From positions 1 to 41,795 of the forward strand of contig JAJRTR010000201.1 of the NCBI GenBank assembly GCA_024278215.1: a stretch of DNA of 41,795 nucleotides, read 5' to 3'. A program made the translations under genes and the position numbers. Positions within the stretch are counted from its first letter, which is position 1; every line of letters starts with the position of its first letter. Below the pieces are notes generated by a model, which was given only the letters and a program-made list of their open reading frames with translations, had not been told where the DNA came from and ran no database searches. This DNA is from a bacterium. GTDB taxonomy: Bacteria > UBP15 > UBA6099 > JAJRTR01. Of this stretch, positions 32,302 to 40,937 are shown in pieces.

Positions 32302-33762
32302 CTATTTCAGGGTAATGCGAGCGCCTTGGAATTCGGTGAGTGAATACCTGAATATCTCATTGGCGGAACTTGTGGAGACATAGGCATAATCGGAAGACAC
32401 GACGATGTCGATGGGGAAATCAGGAACTTCAGGACTGAAGAGAACTTTGCCTGAAGCGATATCTATTACAAGCATCACGCCCTGTCCCTGGCAGAGGACA
32501 AAAGCATAGGTATAAGTCGGGTCGGCGGCCATGCGGGTCGGCTTGTTGCAGGGCTCGGCGCTGTCGAGAGTTGAAACGATCTTCCCGGAGTTGGCGAGTC
32601 CGTCATCGTCCCACATTATCCGTAGCAGTGGGTCGCTTTCGTCTTCTGCGTTCGACGATGTGCATGTAACATAAGCGGTCTGGTCGGGCAGGGGCAGTAT
32701 GTCGCGTGGCTGCTTGCATATACTTAGATATTTGAGGTCTCCGTTGATTTCTTCCGCATCTGTGGTGCTGTACGTGATCGATTTTTCCCTGTCATAGTAG
32801 CCTCTGATTGTTCCCAGGTATATATCGGTTTTCGTGGCGCATACTTTGCTGTCTGTCAGGCAGGTGCCGCCGATGCAGTCGGTGTCGGAAGCGCAGATGC
32901 AGCCGTCGGGATACTTGCTGCTGCTTGCGTTGCAGGAATAAACGCATTGGGGAAGCGCCAGGGATGTATCGCAGTCGCGGCTTGCGCAGTCGCTGTCTGT
33001 GGAACAGGCGCAGGAATTGGGCATATCTGTTCCCAGGCAATACCCGTTTTCCTGCGCATTGTAATAGGGCGAATCGAATTTCAGAGTCAGTGGATCTTCG
33101 ATATCGAGCATCTCGATCCGCGCGTCTTCGTCGTCCACGACATAAAGTCTGTCGTTCGAGCTGTCGTACCGCATCGTTACGGATGAGGCGAGATCGCTTA
33201 GAGTATCCGTGTCGACGAGCGACATGGTGCTGTCGTCGATTACAGCGATGGCCCTGGTCGTCGGGCTGTGGACATATATGGCGTCGTTGTTTTCATCACT
33301 TGCTATCGACCGCGCGCCGGATATGGAAGTAATCGCTATTTCTTTTACGACTTTCCCCTCTGAAATGTCGATCACCGAAACATACGTGCCGTTGAGTTTT
33401 TCATATCCCGTTTGTGGATAGCTGCATGAGACCAGACTGTCATGAGTTACATAGAGTCTTGTGTAGTCTCTGTTGAATGTGATATATCTTGGCCAGCACG
33501 CGACCGGAATAGTTTTAATCGTAGCCATACGGTCGGTTCTGACGACAGATACCGAAAAATTCAGATTATTGACAACATAGAGTTTCGACGCGTCTTTGTT
33601 GAGTGTCAATCCCCATGGAAGACTGTATGCGCCTGTTTCGGTGAGGCCGCTGTTCTGCGGTGCCGCGCTCTGGCCGCATCCGGATACCCAGAAACACACA
33701 CACAGCAGAAATGCTCCGGTCAGCAGCGTGCGGAAAAAACAGGTCGAACGTGGCGGGCGCAT
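32302..33762 (-). CDS. Lipoprotein with beta-propeller repeats and a Cys-rich insert (paralogue 2)
   Basis: A signal peptide ends in the lipobox VSGC, followed by GQSAAP, so the mature protein should be lipid-anchored. YncE/NHL-like propeller repeats follow (LPWGLTLNKDASKLYVVNN, PRYITFNRDYTRLYVTHD). In the middle is a module with CACSTDSDCASRDCD, CVYSC, YPDGCICASDTDC and GGTC, which interrupts the propeller. Further propeller strands continue to the C-terminus. The ATG at 33762 gives a normal signal peptide (486 residues); a longer frame from 33840 starts inside a dispersed repeat. It is a paralogue of the upstream gene (33998-35524), sharing GCGQSAAP and the Cys module. Function is unknown; a role in surface binding together with the porin is likely. 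Confidence 0.7.
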   Translation of the reverse strand: MRPPRSTCFFRTLLTGAFLLCVCFWVSGCGQSAAPQNSGLTETGAYSLPWGLTLNKDASKLYVVNNLNFSVSVVRTDRMATIKTIPVACWPRYITFNRDYTRLYVTHDSLVSCSYPQTGYEKLNGTYVSVIDISEGKVVKEIAITSISGARSIASDENNDAIYVHSPTTRAIAVIDDSTMSLVDTDTLSDLASSVTMRYDSSNDRLYVVDDEDARIEMLDIEDPLTLKFDSPYYNAQENGYCLGTDMPNSCACSTDSDCASRDCDTSLALPQCVYSCNASSSKYPDGCICASDTDCIGGTCLTDSKVCATKTDIYLGTIRGYYDREKSITYSTTDAEEINGDLKYLSICKQPRDILPLPDQTAYVTCTSSNAEDESDPLLRIMWDDDGLANSGKIVSTLDSAEPCNKPTRMAADPTYTYAFVLCQGQGVMLVIDIASGKVLFSPEVPDFPIDIVVSSDYAYVSTSSANEIFRYSLTEFQGARITLK

Positions 33763-33783
33763 CGAATGTTCAGGGTAAACATA

Positions 33784-33836
33784 TAGTCCTTCTCTGCGGC
33801 CTCTATATCTCTGTGCTCTCTGTGTTAAAAGCTTTT
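33784..33836. repeat. CACAGAG-type dispersed repeat at the 5' end of the lipoprotein gene
   Basis: On the minus strand the sequence reads AACACAGAGAGCACAGAGAT followed by ATAGAGGCCGCAGAGAAGG. Imperfect CACAGAG/GCAGAG iterations of this kind are a familiar intergenic repeat in many environmental bacterial genomes. Here it extends the reading frame of the lipoprotein gene upstream and could mislead start-site prediction. Confidence 0.6.
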
Positions 33837-33997
33837 TCATTTCGATAGAATTTCAGCGGCGACTGCGCTCTGCACAAAACGCCGGTCTTATTGTTTCGCA
33901 GTGCCCGGGGACACCCATAATAATTTCTACAGCGTCCCGACCGGACTTAAGTATAATGCTTTTTCTATTAAGGGTAAAATCCGGTGGCGAATACGTT

Positions 33998-35524
33998 TCA
34001 TTGCTTCAGCTTTATCACCTGCGGTCTGTCTGCGTGATCGAGCGGAAGGTCCGCGATTGGGTATCTGTAGATACTGTATTCAGACATACTCGTGACAAAG
34101 AAATAGTCATCGGAAGCGATAATGTCCGCCGGTGTCGATGGGACTTCCACAGATTTAAGGACATCTCCTGTAGACTGGTTTATAGCAAGTACGGCATTGT
34201 TGCCGAAACAGATGACAAAAACATATCTGCCCGACGGGTCGGAAGTTATTTCCGTCGGCCTGTCGCATTGCCTGGCACTGTCGAGCGTGACGACCGCACT
34301 TCCGTTCACCGCAAGACCGTTCGTGTCCCACATCACCCGCAGTAATGGGTCGTAGTCATCGTCGTCGAAATTGCCGTAACAACTGACATAAGCGGTATTA
34401 TCGGAAAGGACTTCGACGTCCCACGGTTCATCGCAGAGGCCCAGGTCCGCCATTTTATTCGGTGATTTGAATTGATCGTCGTTGGCGTCATAACAGTCAT
34501 CGGTATCCCTGTCACAATAGCCTTCAACATTGCTTACAAGAAGCTTGGTATATGACATGCAACTGCCTGAAGAACATAAACCGGACCTGCAATCCGAGTC
34601 GCTGCTGCATGTGCATCCGTCGGGATATCCACCGTTTGATTCACATGATGAGGCGCAGAAGGACAGAGTGGCGGTCGTGTCGCATTTTCTGCTCGCGCAA
34701 TCACTGTCGCTGTCGCAGGCGCAGCCGTTTTTCCGCTCGGCGCCGAAACAATATCCCGTTTCCTGAGCGTTATATGTATTCAGATCAAATGTTTCCGATT
34801 TTGGGGCATCCGGTTCTACAAAATATATGCCGTTATTAGTGGGAGCCATAATGTACATGAGGTTCCTTGTATAGTCCATTATGAGCTTTGAAGGATACAT
34901 GCCGGTAATATCAAAATATCCCGTACTGCTTGTGTAATTTGTAATAATCTCGTCGGTTGTACCGTCGATCATGCTTATGCCGTGGCTCGATCCTGAGCCT
35001 GTGACATAGACGACGTCATTTGTCGAATCATAAACAACATCTCTTGCATTACTGACCTGTGTCAGGGCGATTCCTTTTGTTACTTTCAGTGTCGACATAT
35101 CTACAACGGATAGATAAGAGCCGTCCGACATCGCCCCGTGCGACAACTGTGAATAGTAACATTGATTGGTCCCGCCATTGACGCCTGAGATGTCGTGTGA
35201 TACGAACATCCTGCTGTAGTCTGAATTAAAAGCCATTCTATATGGTTTGCATGTCGTAGTGATGCTTCCCACTTCCACCATCGCTGCAGTATTGTAAATG
35301 GAAATCGAATGCTGGCTGCTGTTGGCAACATAGAGGAGCGAGTAGTCCTTGGAAAAAGCCATGCCCCAGGGCCGCCTTGAAGCGCCAGTGCTCGTTTCAG
35401 TGAAATTCGTGCTGCCCGGCGCTGCCGACTGCCCGCATGATGCGATAAATATTACCATTATCGTTACAACAGCAAGCGCCGCATCTTTTAACGTTCCTGA
35501 TATTTTGCAGTTTTTCTGAAGCAT
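33998..35524 (-). CDS. Lipoprotein with beta-propeller repeats and a Cys-rich insert (paralogue 1)
   Basis: The signal peptide (AALAVVTIMVIFIASC) ends in a lipobox Cys followed by GQSAAP, as in its paralogue. Propeller-type repeats include RRPWGMAFSKDYSLLYVANS and PYRMAFNSDYSRMFVSHD. The central Cys-rich module has CACDSDSDCASRKCD, CASSC, YPDGCTCSSDSDC and GLC, spaced like the module in paralogue 2, and then the propeller resumes (VTLDSARQCDRPTEITSDPSG). GGAG lies 4 nt before the ATG. It starts 20 bp after the stop of the SLH porin gene and so is very likely co-transcribed with it. Both would sit at the outer membrane or cell surface. It has 508 residues; function is unknown. Confidence 0.72.
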   Translation of the reverse strand: MLQKNCKISGTLKDAALAVVTIMVIFIASCGQSAAPGSTNFTETSTGASRRPWGMAFSKDYSLLYVANSSQHSISIYNTAAMVEVGSITTTCKPYRMAFNSDYSRMFVSHDISGVNGGTNQCYYSQLSHGAMSDGSYLSVVDMSTLKVTKGIALTQVSNARDVVYDSTNDVVYVTGSGSSHGISMIDGTTDEIITNYTSSTGYFDITGMYPSKLIMDYTRNLMYIMAPTNNGIYFVEPDAPKSETFDLNTYNAQETGYCFGAERKNGCACDSDSDCASRKCDTTATLSFCASSCESNGGYPDGCTCSSDSDCRSGLCSSGSCMSYTKLLVSNVEGYCDRDTDDCYDANDDQFKSPNKMADLGLCDEPWDVEVLSDNTAYVSCYGNFDDDDYDPLLRVMWDTNGLAVNGSAVVTLDSARQCDRPTEITSDPSGRYVFVICFGNNAVLAINQSTGDVLKSVEVPSTPADIIASDDYFFVTSMSEYSIYRYPIADLPLDHADRPQVIKLKQ

Positions 35525-35544
35525 CTTACTCCTGTTGTTAAACG

Positions 35545-38388
35545 CTAAAATGTCGCCTCTAGCTGGAAAGAAACTTTCTGGCTGTCTATTACAGGGTACT
35601 TCGACGTATCGTCGCTGTCCGGCAACCTGTCATATTCTTTTTCGTAAGATAGCGATATATTGGCCGAATTCGTCAATTTGTATTTGAATGATTGTTTAAG
35701 CAGAAAATTCTTGCCATGCGGCGCGAGGGTGTTTACCGCATCTACGAAAGCGTCAAGATAATAATCGACGGATATACTGATGTTCCTGATACCGAATGTG
35801 GTCTCGGACTCGGTGCGCGAAGAAGTTCGCCAGTTTAATATATAATCCTGTGAATTGAAAAGGACGTCTATTTTTATATCCTTGTCGACACCGTTCGGAT
35901 CACCACAGTCGAGAATTCCGTCACCTTTATACTGATCGATCAGGTTTCCATGATCGTCGGTGACAACCTGCGGCGTACTGAAATCCAGACATGCTTTCGG
36001 CAGATTAAGATTTGCCACGCTATATTTGAAATTAAGATTTATATCGTCGTTTAAGTAATATTTCAGGTCATTATTCCAGTATGTTATTTTCAGTGTTTCC
36101 GTTCTTGTGTTAATAAAATCGATTGTAGGCAGGAAAAGCTGAAGGTATGTTTCTTTTTCAAGGCTGCTGGTTCCATAAGCGACCGCGCCCGGATCGAAAT
36201 ACATTGGCTCGATTTCATTACCCCAGATGTAGTAGGTCGAGTACTTGTAATTATCTTCCTGCTGCTTGTCTATACTGAAGTTGGTAATGAATACCTCAAG
36301 GCTCTGAATGGAAATGGGCAGTATCGACAGACCGCCGCCACCCATCAGATCATTCATATCAAAGCCGGGAAGTCCGAAATATTTCGTCACAAATTCCGGC
36401 CCCAGTCTGGCGTACCCCAACGGGAAAACTTTTATAGGCCCCTTGTTGTAATCTAGCAATATGATAAAGCCGTCGTCCTGATCGCGGCGTTCCTTCGACG
36501 GGAAATATCCCTGAACTGTTGTATCGGCGTACTTCTTGGCCGGATCGTTCGGATCACATTTCACCTGTCCCGTCTTAAGGTCCTCGTCGGCTGTACTTTC
36601 AGGCACACAGTCCCTGTCGAGCATCACCGAATAGCCGGGCTTGTAGTATGTGCTGTGAGCGTATTCTCCAGTGAAATAAATATTCTTCGTCACCGGATAC
36701 CTGATGAAAGCGCTTGTAACGCTATTCTTTTCCGGTGGCAGACAGAAAAAATCTTTGTAGGCTACATCCGAGTCGATCCCCTTCTGTCTCGAAGGGTCGT
36801 CTTCTATATCCATTTTCACCCAGTAACCAGTGTTGCATCCGGGATAATTCGTATATTTGTCGTCATACATCCATATCTTCTGAATATTACCCATGGATTT
36901 AGCTTCACCTAAAACCGACGACTGAAGATTTACCCCATATACATACCTGTCGTATTGAGTGTCATCATTTTCAACATAATAATCCAGAGTTCCGAAAAGA
37001 CGACCATAGTGGTATGCGGTGCGCCCGCCGAAAACATTCAATGTGTAGTTGTTCAGTTTGAGGCTTGCACTTAATCCCTGGACTTTGAAACCGTACATTG
37101 TCAACGGTGAGTATGCGATTGCGATGTTACCTACAGAAATATCTCTTATCTTGAAATTTCTCGGGTTTTTCGGATCGTCCCGCTTGTCCTGAAACTGGAT
37201 GTTGAAACTGCTCAGACTGAAAGCGGTGTTGTCGCCGGAGATATATCCGGGATATCCGGTTTTTCCTCCGATGATCGTATCGACTTTGGTCGTGCCTGAA
37301 ATAGAAAAATCTTCAGCCGGGTCGGGCGTACTGTCGAAAGTGAGCGACAGGCTGTTGTTTATGGAAGTGGTCTCATGCCTGTTCTGATGGTCTCCCGTCA
37401 CCGCGCCGCCCGATTCCAGCGAGAACGTGTCATTCCCGGTGATCCTGAAGCGTTCGTCTTCTTTCTTGAGATTTTCTATCTGGCGCTGGTTCTTCAGCGA
37501 TATGCGCTGGACGTCTTTGATTTCTTTTTTCAGCGCTTTGTTGTATTTCTTAAGTTCTTTTTTGAATGTATTCACAAGTTGCTCGATGGTGTCGAGGTCT
37601 TTTTGCGTGAGGTCGATTTTTTCTTCGACTTTGACGATGCGTTCTTCCCATTCGGGTTCGGGGGGGGTGGGTTCTTCGGCGGCGGGCGTTTCTTCTTCGT
37701 GCTTTTCCGCCTGCTCTTCCTCGTCGTCGGCTACTTTCGGCACATCGGGCAGCACACTGTTGTCCGCCGGTGCGCTCCTGTCTTCGAGCACAGACATGTT
37801 GCCCGTGCGTTGCAGGGTGATGTGTCTGCCGCCCGGCGATGTGACTGTAATGTCCTGCGCCTCGGGAATGAGGTTGGGGCGTTTGGGCGTTATCACCATT
37901 AATTCTTCGGTATTGTCTGTTGTCGCAGGAACTACCTCGCGGACTGGCGCTGAATGTTTCCGGCTGGTTGCGACGACCGGTTCCTTGCGGACTTTGATGG
38001 TCTTGTACCTGACCACTTTGCCGGTGTTGTCCCATTCGAGATACCTTACGAGAATCTTGTTGACCAACTCCGCCATCTCATATCTTGTCATCGGCCTGTC
38101 GCCGTGAAACAAACCGTCGGGGCCACCCTCGATGAGGCCGAGTTCCGCAAGGTGCTTCACCGCTTTGTAGGCCCAGTGACCACGCGGGACATCCGCATAA
38201 GATGATTCCATGGTATTCTGAAAGTAGTCCAGGTCTTCGAACACATCCGCTGTTTCATCTTTATAAAGGTAATCGTCGTCGAGGAAATCGAACTGGTCTG
38301 CCGCACGCGCGGCATACGAACACAAAAACATGAGTATAACAAATAGTAGTAACGCGGTTGATTTTTTTCCCAACAGGGTTTGTTTCAT
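35545..38388 (-). CDS. SLH-domain outer-membrane porin (OmpM-like)
   Basis: A signal peptide (STALLLFVILMFLCSYAARAA) is followed by an acidic stretch and one SLH domain (YADVPRGHWAYKAVKHLAEL...PMTRYEMAELVNKIL, residues about 63-112). Next come a Pro/Glu-rich linker and a coiled coil (EKIDLTQKDLDTIEQLVNTF...), then a long beta-strand-rich barrel with alternating aromatic strands ending in SFQLEATF. The terminal Phe is the outer-membrane sorting signal. This is the layout of OmpM-type proteins that tether the outer membrane to the cell wall in diderm Terrabacteria and related groups. The ATG at 38388 is preferred over an upstream frame start at 38463, since the signal peptide begins there (947 residues). 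It heads a cluster with the two propeller lipoproteins. Confidence 0.82.
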   Translation of the reverse strand: MKQTLLGKKSTALLLFVILMFLCSYAARAADQFDFLDDDYLYKDETADVFEDLDYFQNTMESSYADVPRGHWAYKAVKHLAELGLIEGGPDGLFHGDRPMTRYEMAELVNKILVRYLEWDNTGKVVRYKTIKVRKEPVVATSRKHSAPVREVVPATTDNTEELMVITPKRPNLIPEAQDITVTSPGGRHITLQRTGNMSVLEDRSAPADNSVLPDVPKVADDEEEQAEKHEEETPAAEEPTPPEPEWEERIVKVEEKIDLTQKDLDTIEQLVNTFKKELKKYNKALKKEIKDVQRISLKNQRQIENLKKEDERFRITGNDTFSLESGGAVTGDHQNRHETTSINNSLSLTFDSTPDPAEDFSISGTTKVDTIIGGKTGYPGYISGDNTAFSLSSFNIQFQDKRDDPKNPRNFKIRDISVGNIAIAYSPLTMYGFKVQGLSASLKLNNYTLNVFGGRTAYHYGRLFGTLDYYVENDDTQYDRYVYGVNLQSSVLGEAKSMGNIQKIWMYDDKYTNYPGCNTGYWVKMDIEDDPSRQKGIDSDVAYKDFFCLPPEKNSVTSAFIRYPVTKNIYFTGEYAHSTYYKPGYSVMLDRDCVPESTADEDLKTGQVKCDPNDPAKKYADTTVQGYFPSKERRDQDDGFIILLDYNKGPIKVFPLGYARLGPEFVTKYFGLPGFDMNDLMGGGGLSILPISIQSLEVFITNFSIDKQQEDNYKYSTYYIWGNEIEPMYFDPGAVAYGTSSLEKETYLQLFLPTIDFINTRTETLKITYWNNDLKYYLNDDINLNFKYSVANLNLPKACLDFSTPQVVTDDHGNLIDQYKGDGILDCGDPNGVDKDIKIDVLFNSQDYILNWRTSSRTESETTFGIRNISISVDYYLDAFVDAVNTLAPHGKNFLLKQSFKYKLTNSANISLSYEKEYDRLPDSDDTSKYPVIDSQKVSFQLEATF

Positions 38389-38404
38389 GGACCTTATCGT
38401 TGTT

Positions 38405-38428
38405 CCGGTGTCCTTTTGCGGACACCGG
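38405..38428 (-). promoter_or_regulatory. Hairpin in the 5' leader of the SLH porin gene
   Basis: CCGGTGTCC (38405-38413) and GGACACCGG (38420-38428) form a perfect 9-bp stem with a 6-nt loop, 16 nt before the porin ATG. No U-tract follows, so it is not a terminator. It could affect mRNA stability or ribosome access. Confidence 0.5.
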
Positions 38429-38592
38429 ACTGAATTGCCTCCGAGAGACTTTTCACACCGCAACTTACCGGTGCTGTACCATACGGCTACACTATCTTAA
38501 CTCATTATCATTCTAAAGAGCAATGCAATTTTATATAAAACGTACATATATTTCAATAATTTTTTTCTAAAACACTTTTCTTTCAGGTGATA

Positions 38593-38621
38593 TTGAAAAG
38601 ATTTCACACCTCTGCTACAAT
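38593..38621 (+). promoter_or_regulatory. Promoter of rplU-rpmA
   Basis: TTGAAA (38593-38598), a 17-bp spacer and TACAAT (38616-38621) form a sigma-70-like promoter. Transcription would begin near 38628, giving a leader of about 53 nt before rplU. Confidence 0.6.
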
Positions 38622-38680
38622 TCGTGGTCTTGAAAAAAAGTAAAGGCGCTATTAGAATTACAGCGGTGAGGTGAGACAGC

Positions 38681-39070
38681 ATGTCTGCAATTGTCCGGCT
38701 GGGAACAACCCAGGCAAAGGTAAGTGAAGGTGATCGCATAAAAGTGGAAAAGATCGACGCCCCCGCGGGCGAAACGATTGAAATCAAGGAAGTCCTCGCG
38801 CTGATCACGGGTGAAGAAACAGAATTCGGCGCTCCGACTGTCGAGGGCGCGACTGTCGAGGCGAAAGTCATCCGGCACGGTCGAGGGAAAAAGATCACGG
38901 TCTTCAAGATGAAGCGGCGAAAACGCTATCGCCTTAAACGCGGACACCGACAGGACTTCACCGAGATCGAAATAGACAGGATCATCAGACCCGGAGCGGG
39001 CGAGCCAAGGGCCGAAGAACCCAGGGCGGAAACACAGGAAGAGCGTAAGGAGGCCTCGAATGGCGCATAA
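38681..39070 (+). CDS. rplU: Large-subunit ribosomal protein L21 (bL21)
   Basis: bL21 binds 23S rRNA in the early-assembling part of the 50S subunit. The core runs from [20 protein letters not shown] to the conserved [25 protein letters not shown]. At 129 residues it is longer than the usual 103 or so because of a C-terminal tail of about 27 residues rich in Glu, Arg and Ala ([20 protein letters not shown]). Such tails occur in some bacterial L21. GAGGTG lies 8 nt upstream of the ATG. The last codons overlap rpmA by 11 nt, so L21 and L27 translation is coupled. Confidence 0.96.
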   Translation: MSAIVRLGTTQAKVSEGDRIKVEKIDAPAGETIEIKEVLALITGEETEFGAPTVEGATVEAKVIRHGRGKKITVFKMKRRKRYRLKRGHRQDFTEIEIDRIIRPGAGEPRAEEPRAETQEERKEASNGA

Positions 39071-39308
39071 AAAAGGACAGGGCAGCACCGGCAACGGGCG
39101 CGACAGCAACCCCAAGTATCGCGGCGTCAAGAAATACGGCGGACAGGTCGTAATACCCGGCAACATCATCGTGCGCCAGTGCGGCACAAAGATATATCCG
39201 GGCGTCAATGTCGGCATGGGCAGGGACTACACTCTTTTCGCCACAGCCGAGGGCACCGTTCAGTACGAGCGTCGCGGACGATCCCGCAAATACGTCAACG
39301 TAGTCTGA
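39060..39308 (+). CDS. rpmA: Large-subunit ribosomal protein L27 (bL27)
   Basis: bL27 reaches the peptidyl-transferase centre with its N-terminus. The sequence begins [20 protein letters not shown], the usual proteobacterial-style start without the cleavable extension seen in Firmicutes, and continues with [19 protein letters not shown]. It has 82 residues, normal length. AAGGAGG lies just upstream, inside the end of rplU. obgE, which often follows, is absent here; instead a repeat- and IS-rich region begins. Confidence 0.97.
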   Translation: MAHKKGQGSTGNGRDSNPKYRGVKKYGGQVVIPGNIIVRQCGTKIYPGVNVGMGRDYTLFATAEGTVQYERRGRSRKYVNVV

Positions 39309-39395
39309 AGCCGGACACAGGACGTTCAGCCCCGACAATATCCGTTTTCGCACAAGTTAATGTTTCAACAGAAGTGTGTTTGTGCTGTGCAATGC

Positions 39396-39428
39396 GCAAA
39401 AACTGACTTTTTTGCACTCCAGTGTTTT
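39396..39428 (+). repeat. 33-bp sequence shared with 4351-4383
   Basis: The two sequences share GCAAAAACTGA at the left, then a T-run, then TTGCA and TCCAG, and differ at about five positions. The GCAAAAA and TTTTTTGC arms can form a short hairpin. At 4351 the unit belongs to a larger inverted repeat; here the left arm of that repeat is not recognisable. Confidence 0.5.
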
Positions 39429-39449
39429 CCCGATATATCATTTTTCATT

Positions 39450-39591
39450 TGATTCGCGTGTAATTAGTCATTTCAATACAGCCGTTGTTGTTAAAGTCAG
39501 CGGAAATGCACAAAAACGCTATTTGAGAATTCGCTATTGTCGCTTATTGTCTGTTGACAAATGTCATCCGTTACTTTTTACACACTAATCA
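39450..39591 (-). repeat. Family-2 inverted-repeat element (142 bp), copy B
   Basis: The left end TGATTCGCGTGTAATTAGTC matches the terminal repeat of copy A (26955-27096) except for two bases; the right end is more diverged. It is exactly the same length as copy A, lies in opposite orientation, and keeps internal blocks such as GTTGACAAATGTCAT-like sequence near the right. TCATT flanks both sides (39445-39449 and 39592-39596), a likely 5-bp target duplication. Confidence 0.75.
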
Positions 39592-39645
39592 TCATTTTAG
39601 TCTGGATTAATTGTATTATTTGTCCAATTTAAATGTAAGTACAAT

Positions 39646-40692
39646 TCAGGCGGCCTTTCCGTAGAGTTTTTCGTGCTGATGTCGGATATGAAACTGCATG
39701 AAGCCGTCCCAATCGAAGTTTTGTTTTATGGCGCGAAGATCGAGGATTGCCTGTGCGCCTTTTTTCGTCCATCTTTTTCCTGAGCCGTCCATTCTCTCTT
39801 TCACCAGTGAGCCACATGCGCCTTCTATGAGTCCTGTGCCGATGGGGAATCCGGCGGCAAGATATTTGTCGTATTGCATCATGTGACGGTGGTTGTCGAA
39901 GTATATTATGACCTTGTTGAGGCTTCTCTTCTGTGATGCTTTCAGCCTGTATCCTGTCTTGGTTAAGATCTGGCGAAGTCCTCCGGTGATGCGCCCGGCA
40001 CCTCCTTCGAGCAAGGCGAGTGTTTGTTTGTAAACCCAGCGTTCGCGCCCGGCGTTTTTTTCTCCATGCAGCGCGGTCGCGGCCTCCCAGAGATATTCCA
40101 TGACGTGAAATATGTCAAGGCAGATTCCGGCTATTCTGTTCTTCCAGCCTCGTTTCTTGAATTCTGCCATGAGTCTGCGTTCGGGGGCTTGCTCGCCGTC
40201 GACGATGATATAGATGTTTTTTGGTTCTTGCGGGTTGCGTTGTTTTATGCGTTCAGCGAGGCCGGCGAATGCTGTTTCTTTTCCGTACATTGTCGCTGAA
40301 TACTGCTTGTTCAGGGGCGCTCTGGGGGGAGGCAGTCCGTGTTTTTTTCTTCTTTCTTTCTCTTCCTTTTCTTTTTGTCTGTTTTCCAGCATTTGTTTTC
40401 TCATCAGTATGTTTGCCATGTCAGGTGCTGTTCGCGCCTCGGGGTTGAATGTATAATCGCAGGTGACGACGGCGTCTTTTCACAGGCCTGTTTTCATTCC
40501 ATTGCCCAAACGGGCCGCAGGTTTGTCCGGGCTCTTTTTCGCTTTTTCCGGCTTCTGCGACGCCACCATCCTCACACCCTTGCAGTCTGCTGTGGCGCAT
40601 ATCACTTCTCCTTCGGCTTCTCTCGCCGGCGCAGACGCAAACGAACCAAAGAACACAAACGCAAGCCTCGCGAGTAACGTACATGCGCACAT
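39646..40692 (-). pseudogene. ISKra4-type transposase, truncated and carrying an in-frame TGA
   Basis: The 3' part encodes DPEA-less but typical ISKra4 blocks: YIIVDGEQAPERRL, ICLDIFHVMEYLWEAA, the segment YLAAGFPIGTGLIEGACGSL and RMDGSGKRW, ending with FHIRHQHEKLYGKAA. Upstream in the same frame is EGEVICATADCKGV, the block that normally reads EGEVLVxxxDGKGV, with the first catalytic Asp. Between them a TGA at 40480-40482 interrupts the frame (MKTGL, stop, KDAVVTCDYTFNPEAR). The N-terminal third of the protein is missing: upstream of 40692 the sequence loses similarity and soon turns into other repeats. The longest intact stretch starts at an ATG at 40419. The gene cannot make a full transposase. 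Confidence 0.75.
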
Positions 40693-40937
40693 ACGCGGTC
40701 GCGCGTGCGTGCCGCACGCGAATAGCCACCGCCTTTACATACTTTATTCTACGACATTACCCGTCCCAACAGGAGGGCAATTTTCAACGCCGTTTGGGGG
40801 TCAAAATTCGCCGCCGCTTGACAATCATACTACACTTTTTCGACTATAAAATTTCTTTTCTTCTGAAATTGTCCCGACAGACATGGCAACATCTTTCCTT
40901 TGACACGCAATAATGTGAGTGTATAGAAATGGCAATG
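40693..40937. other. Non-coding stretch between ISKra4 remnant and sulfotransferase gene
   Basis: No gene is seen. It begins with a GC-rich palindromic patch (about 40690-40725), then contains the IS21-like end repeats, then AT-rich sequence downstream of the sulfotransferase stop codon. Confidence 0.5.
40772..40820. repeat. Two tandem 25-bp repeats resembling an IS21-family terminus
   Basis: Units at 40772-40796 (GGAGGGCAATTTTCAACGCC and TTTG-type end) and 40796-40820 (GGGGGTCAAAATTCGCCGCC and CTTG end) match at 19 of 25 positions. IS21-family elements carry several repeats of this GGGGTCAAAATT...CGCCG...TTGACA kind near each end as transposase-binding sites. No istA/istB lies next to them here, so this is at most a solo end. 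Confidence 0.45.

Larger units (their letters stand above)
39309..39645. other. Non-coding stretch after rpmA with two repeats
   Basis: There is no gene here. It contains the 33-bp sequence shared with 4351-4383 and a family-2 element (39450-39591), and ends 55 bp after that element at the stop codon of the ISKra4-type pseudogene. I see no clear terminator for rplU-rpmA. Confidence 0.6.
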
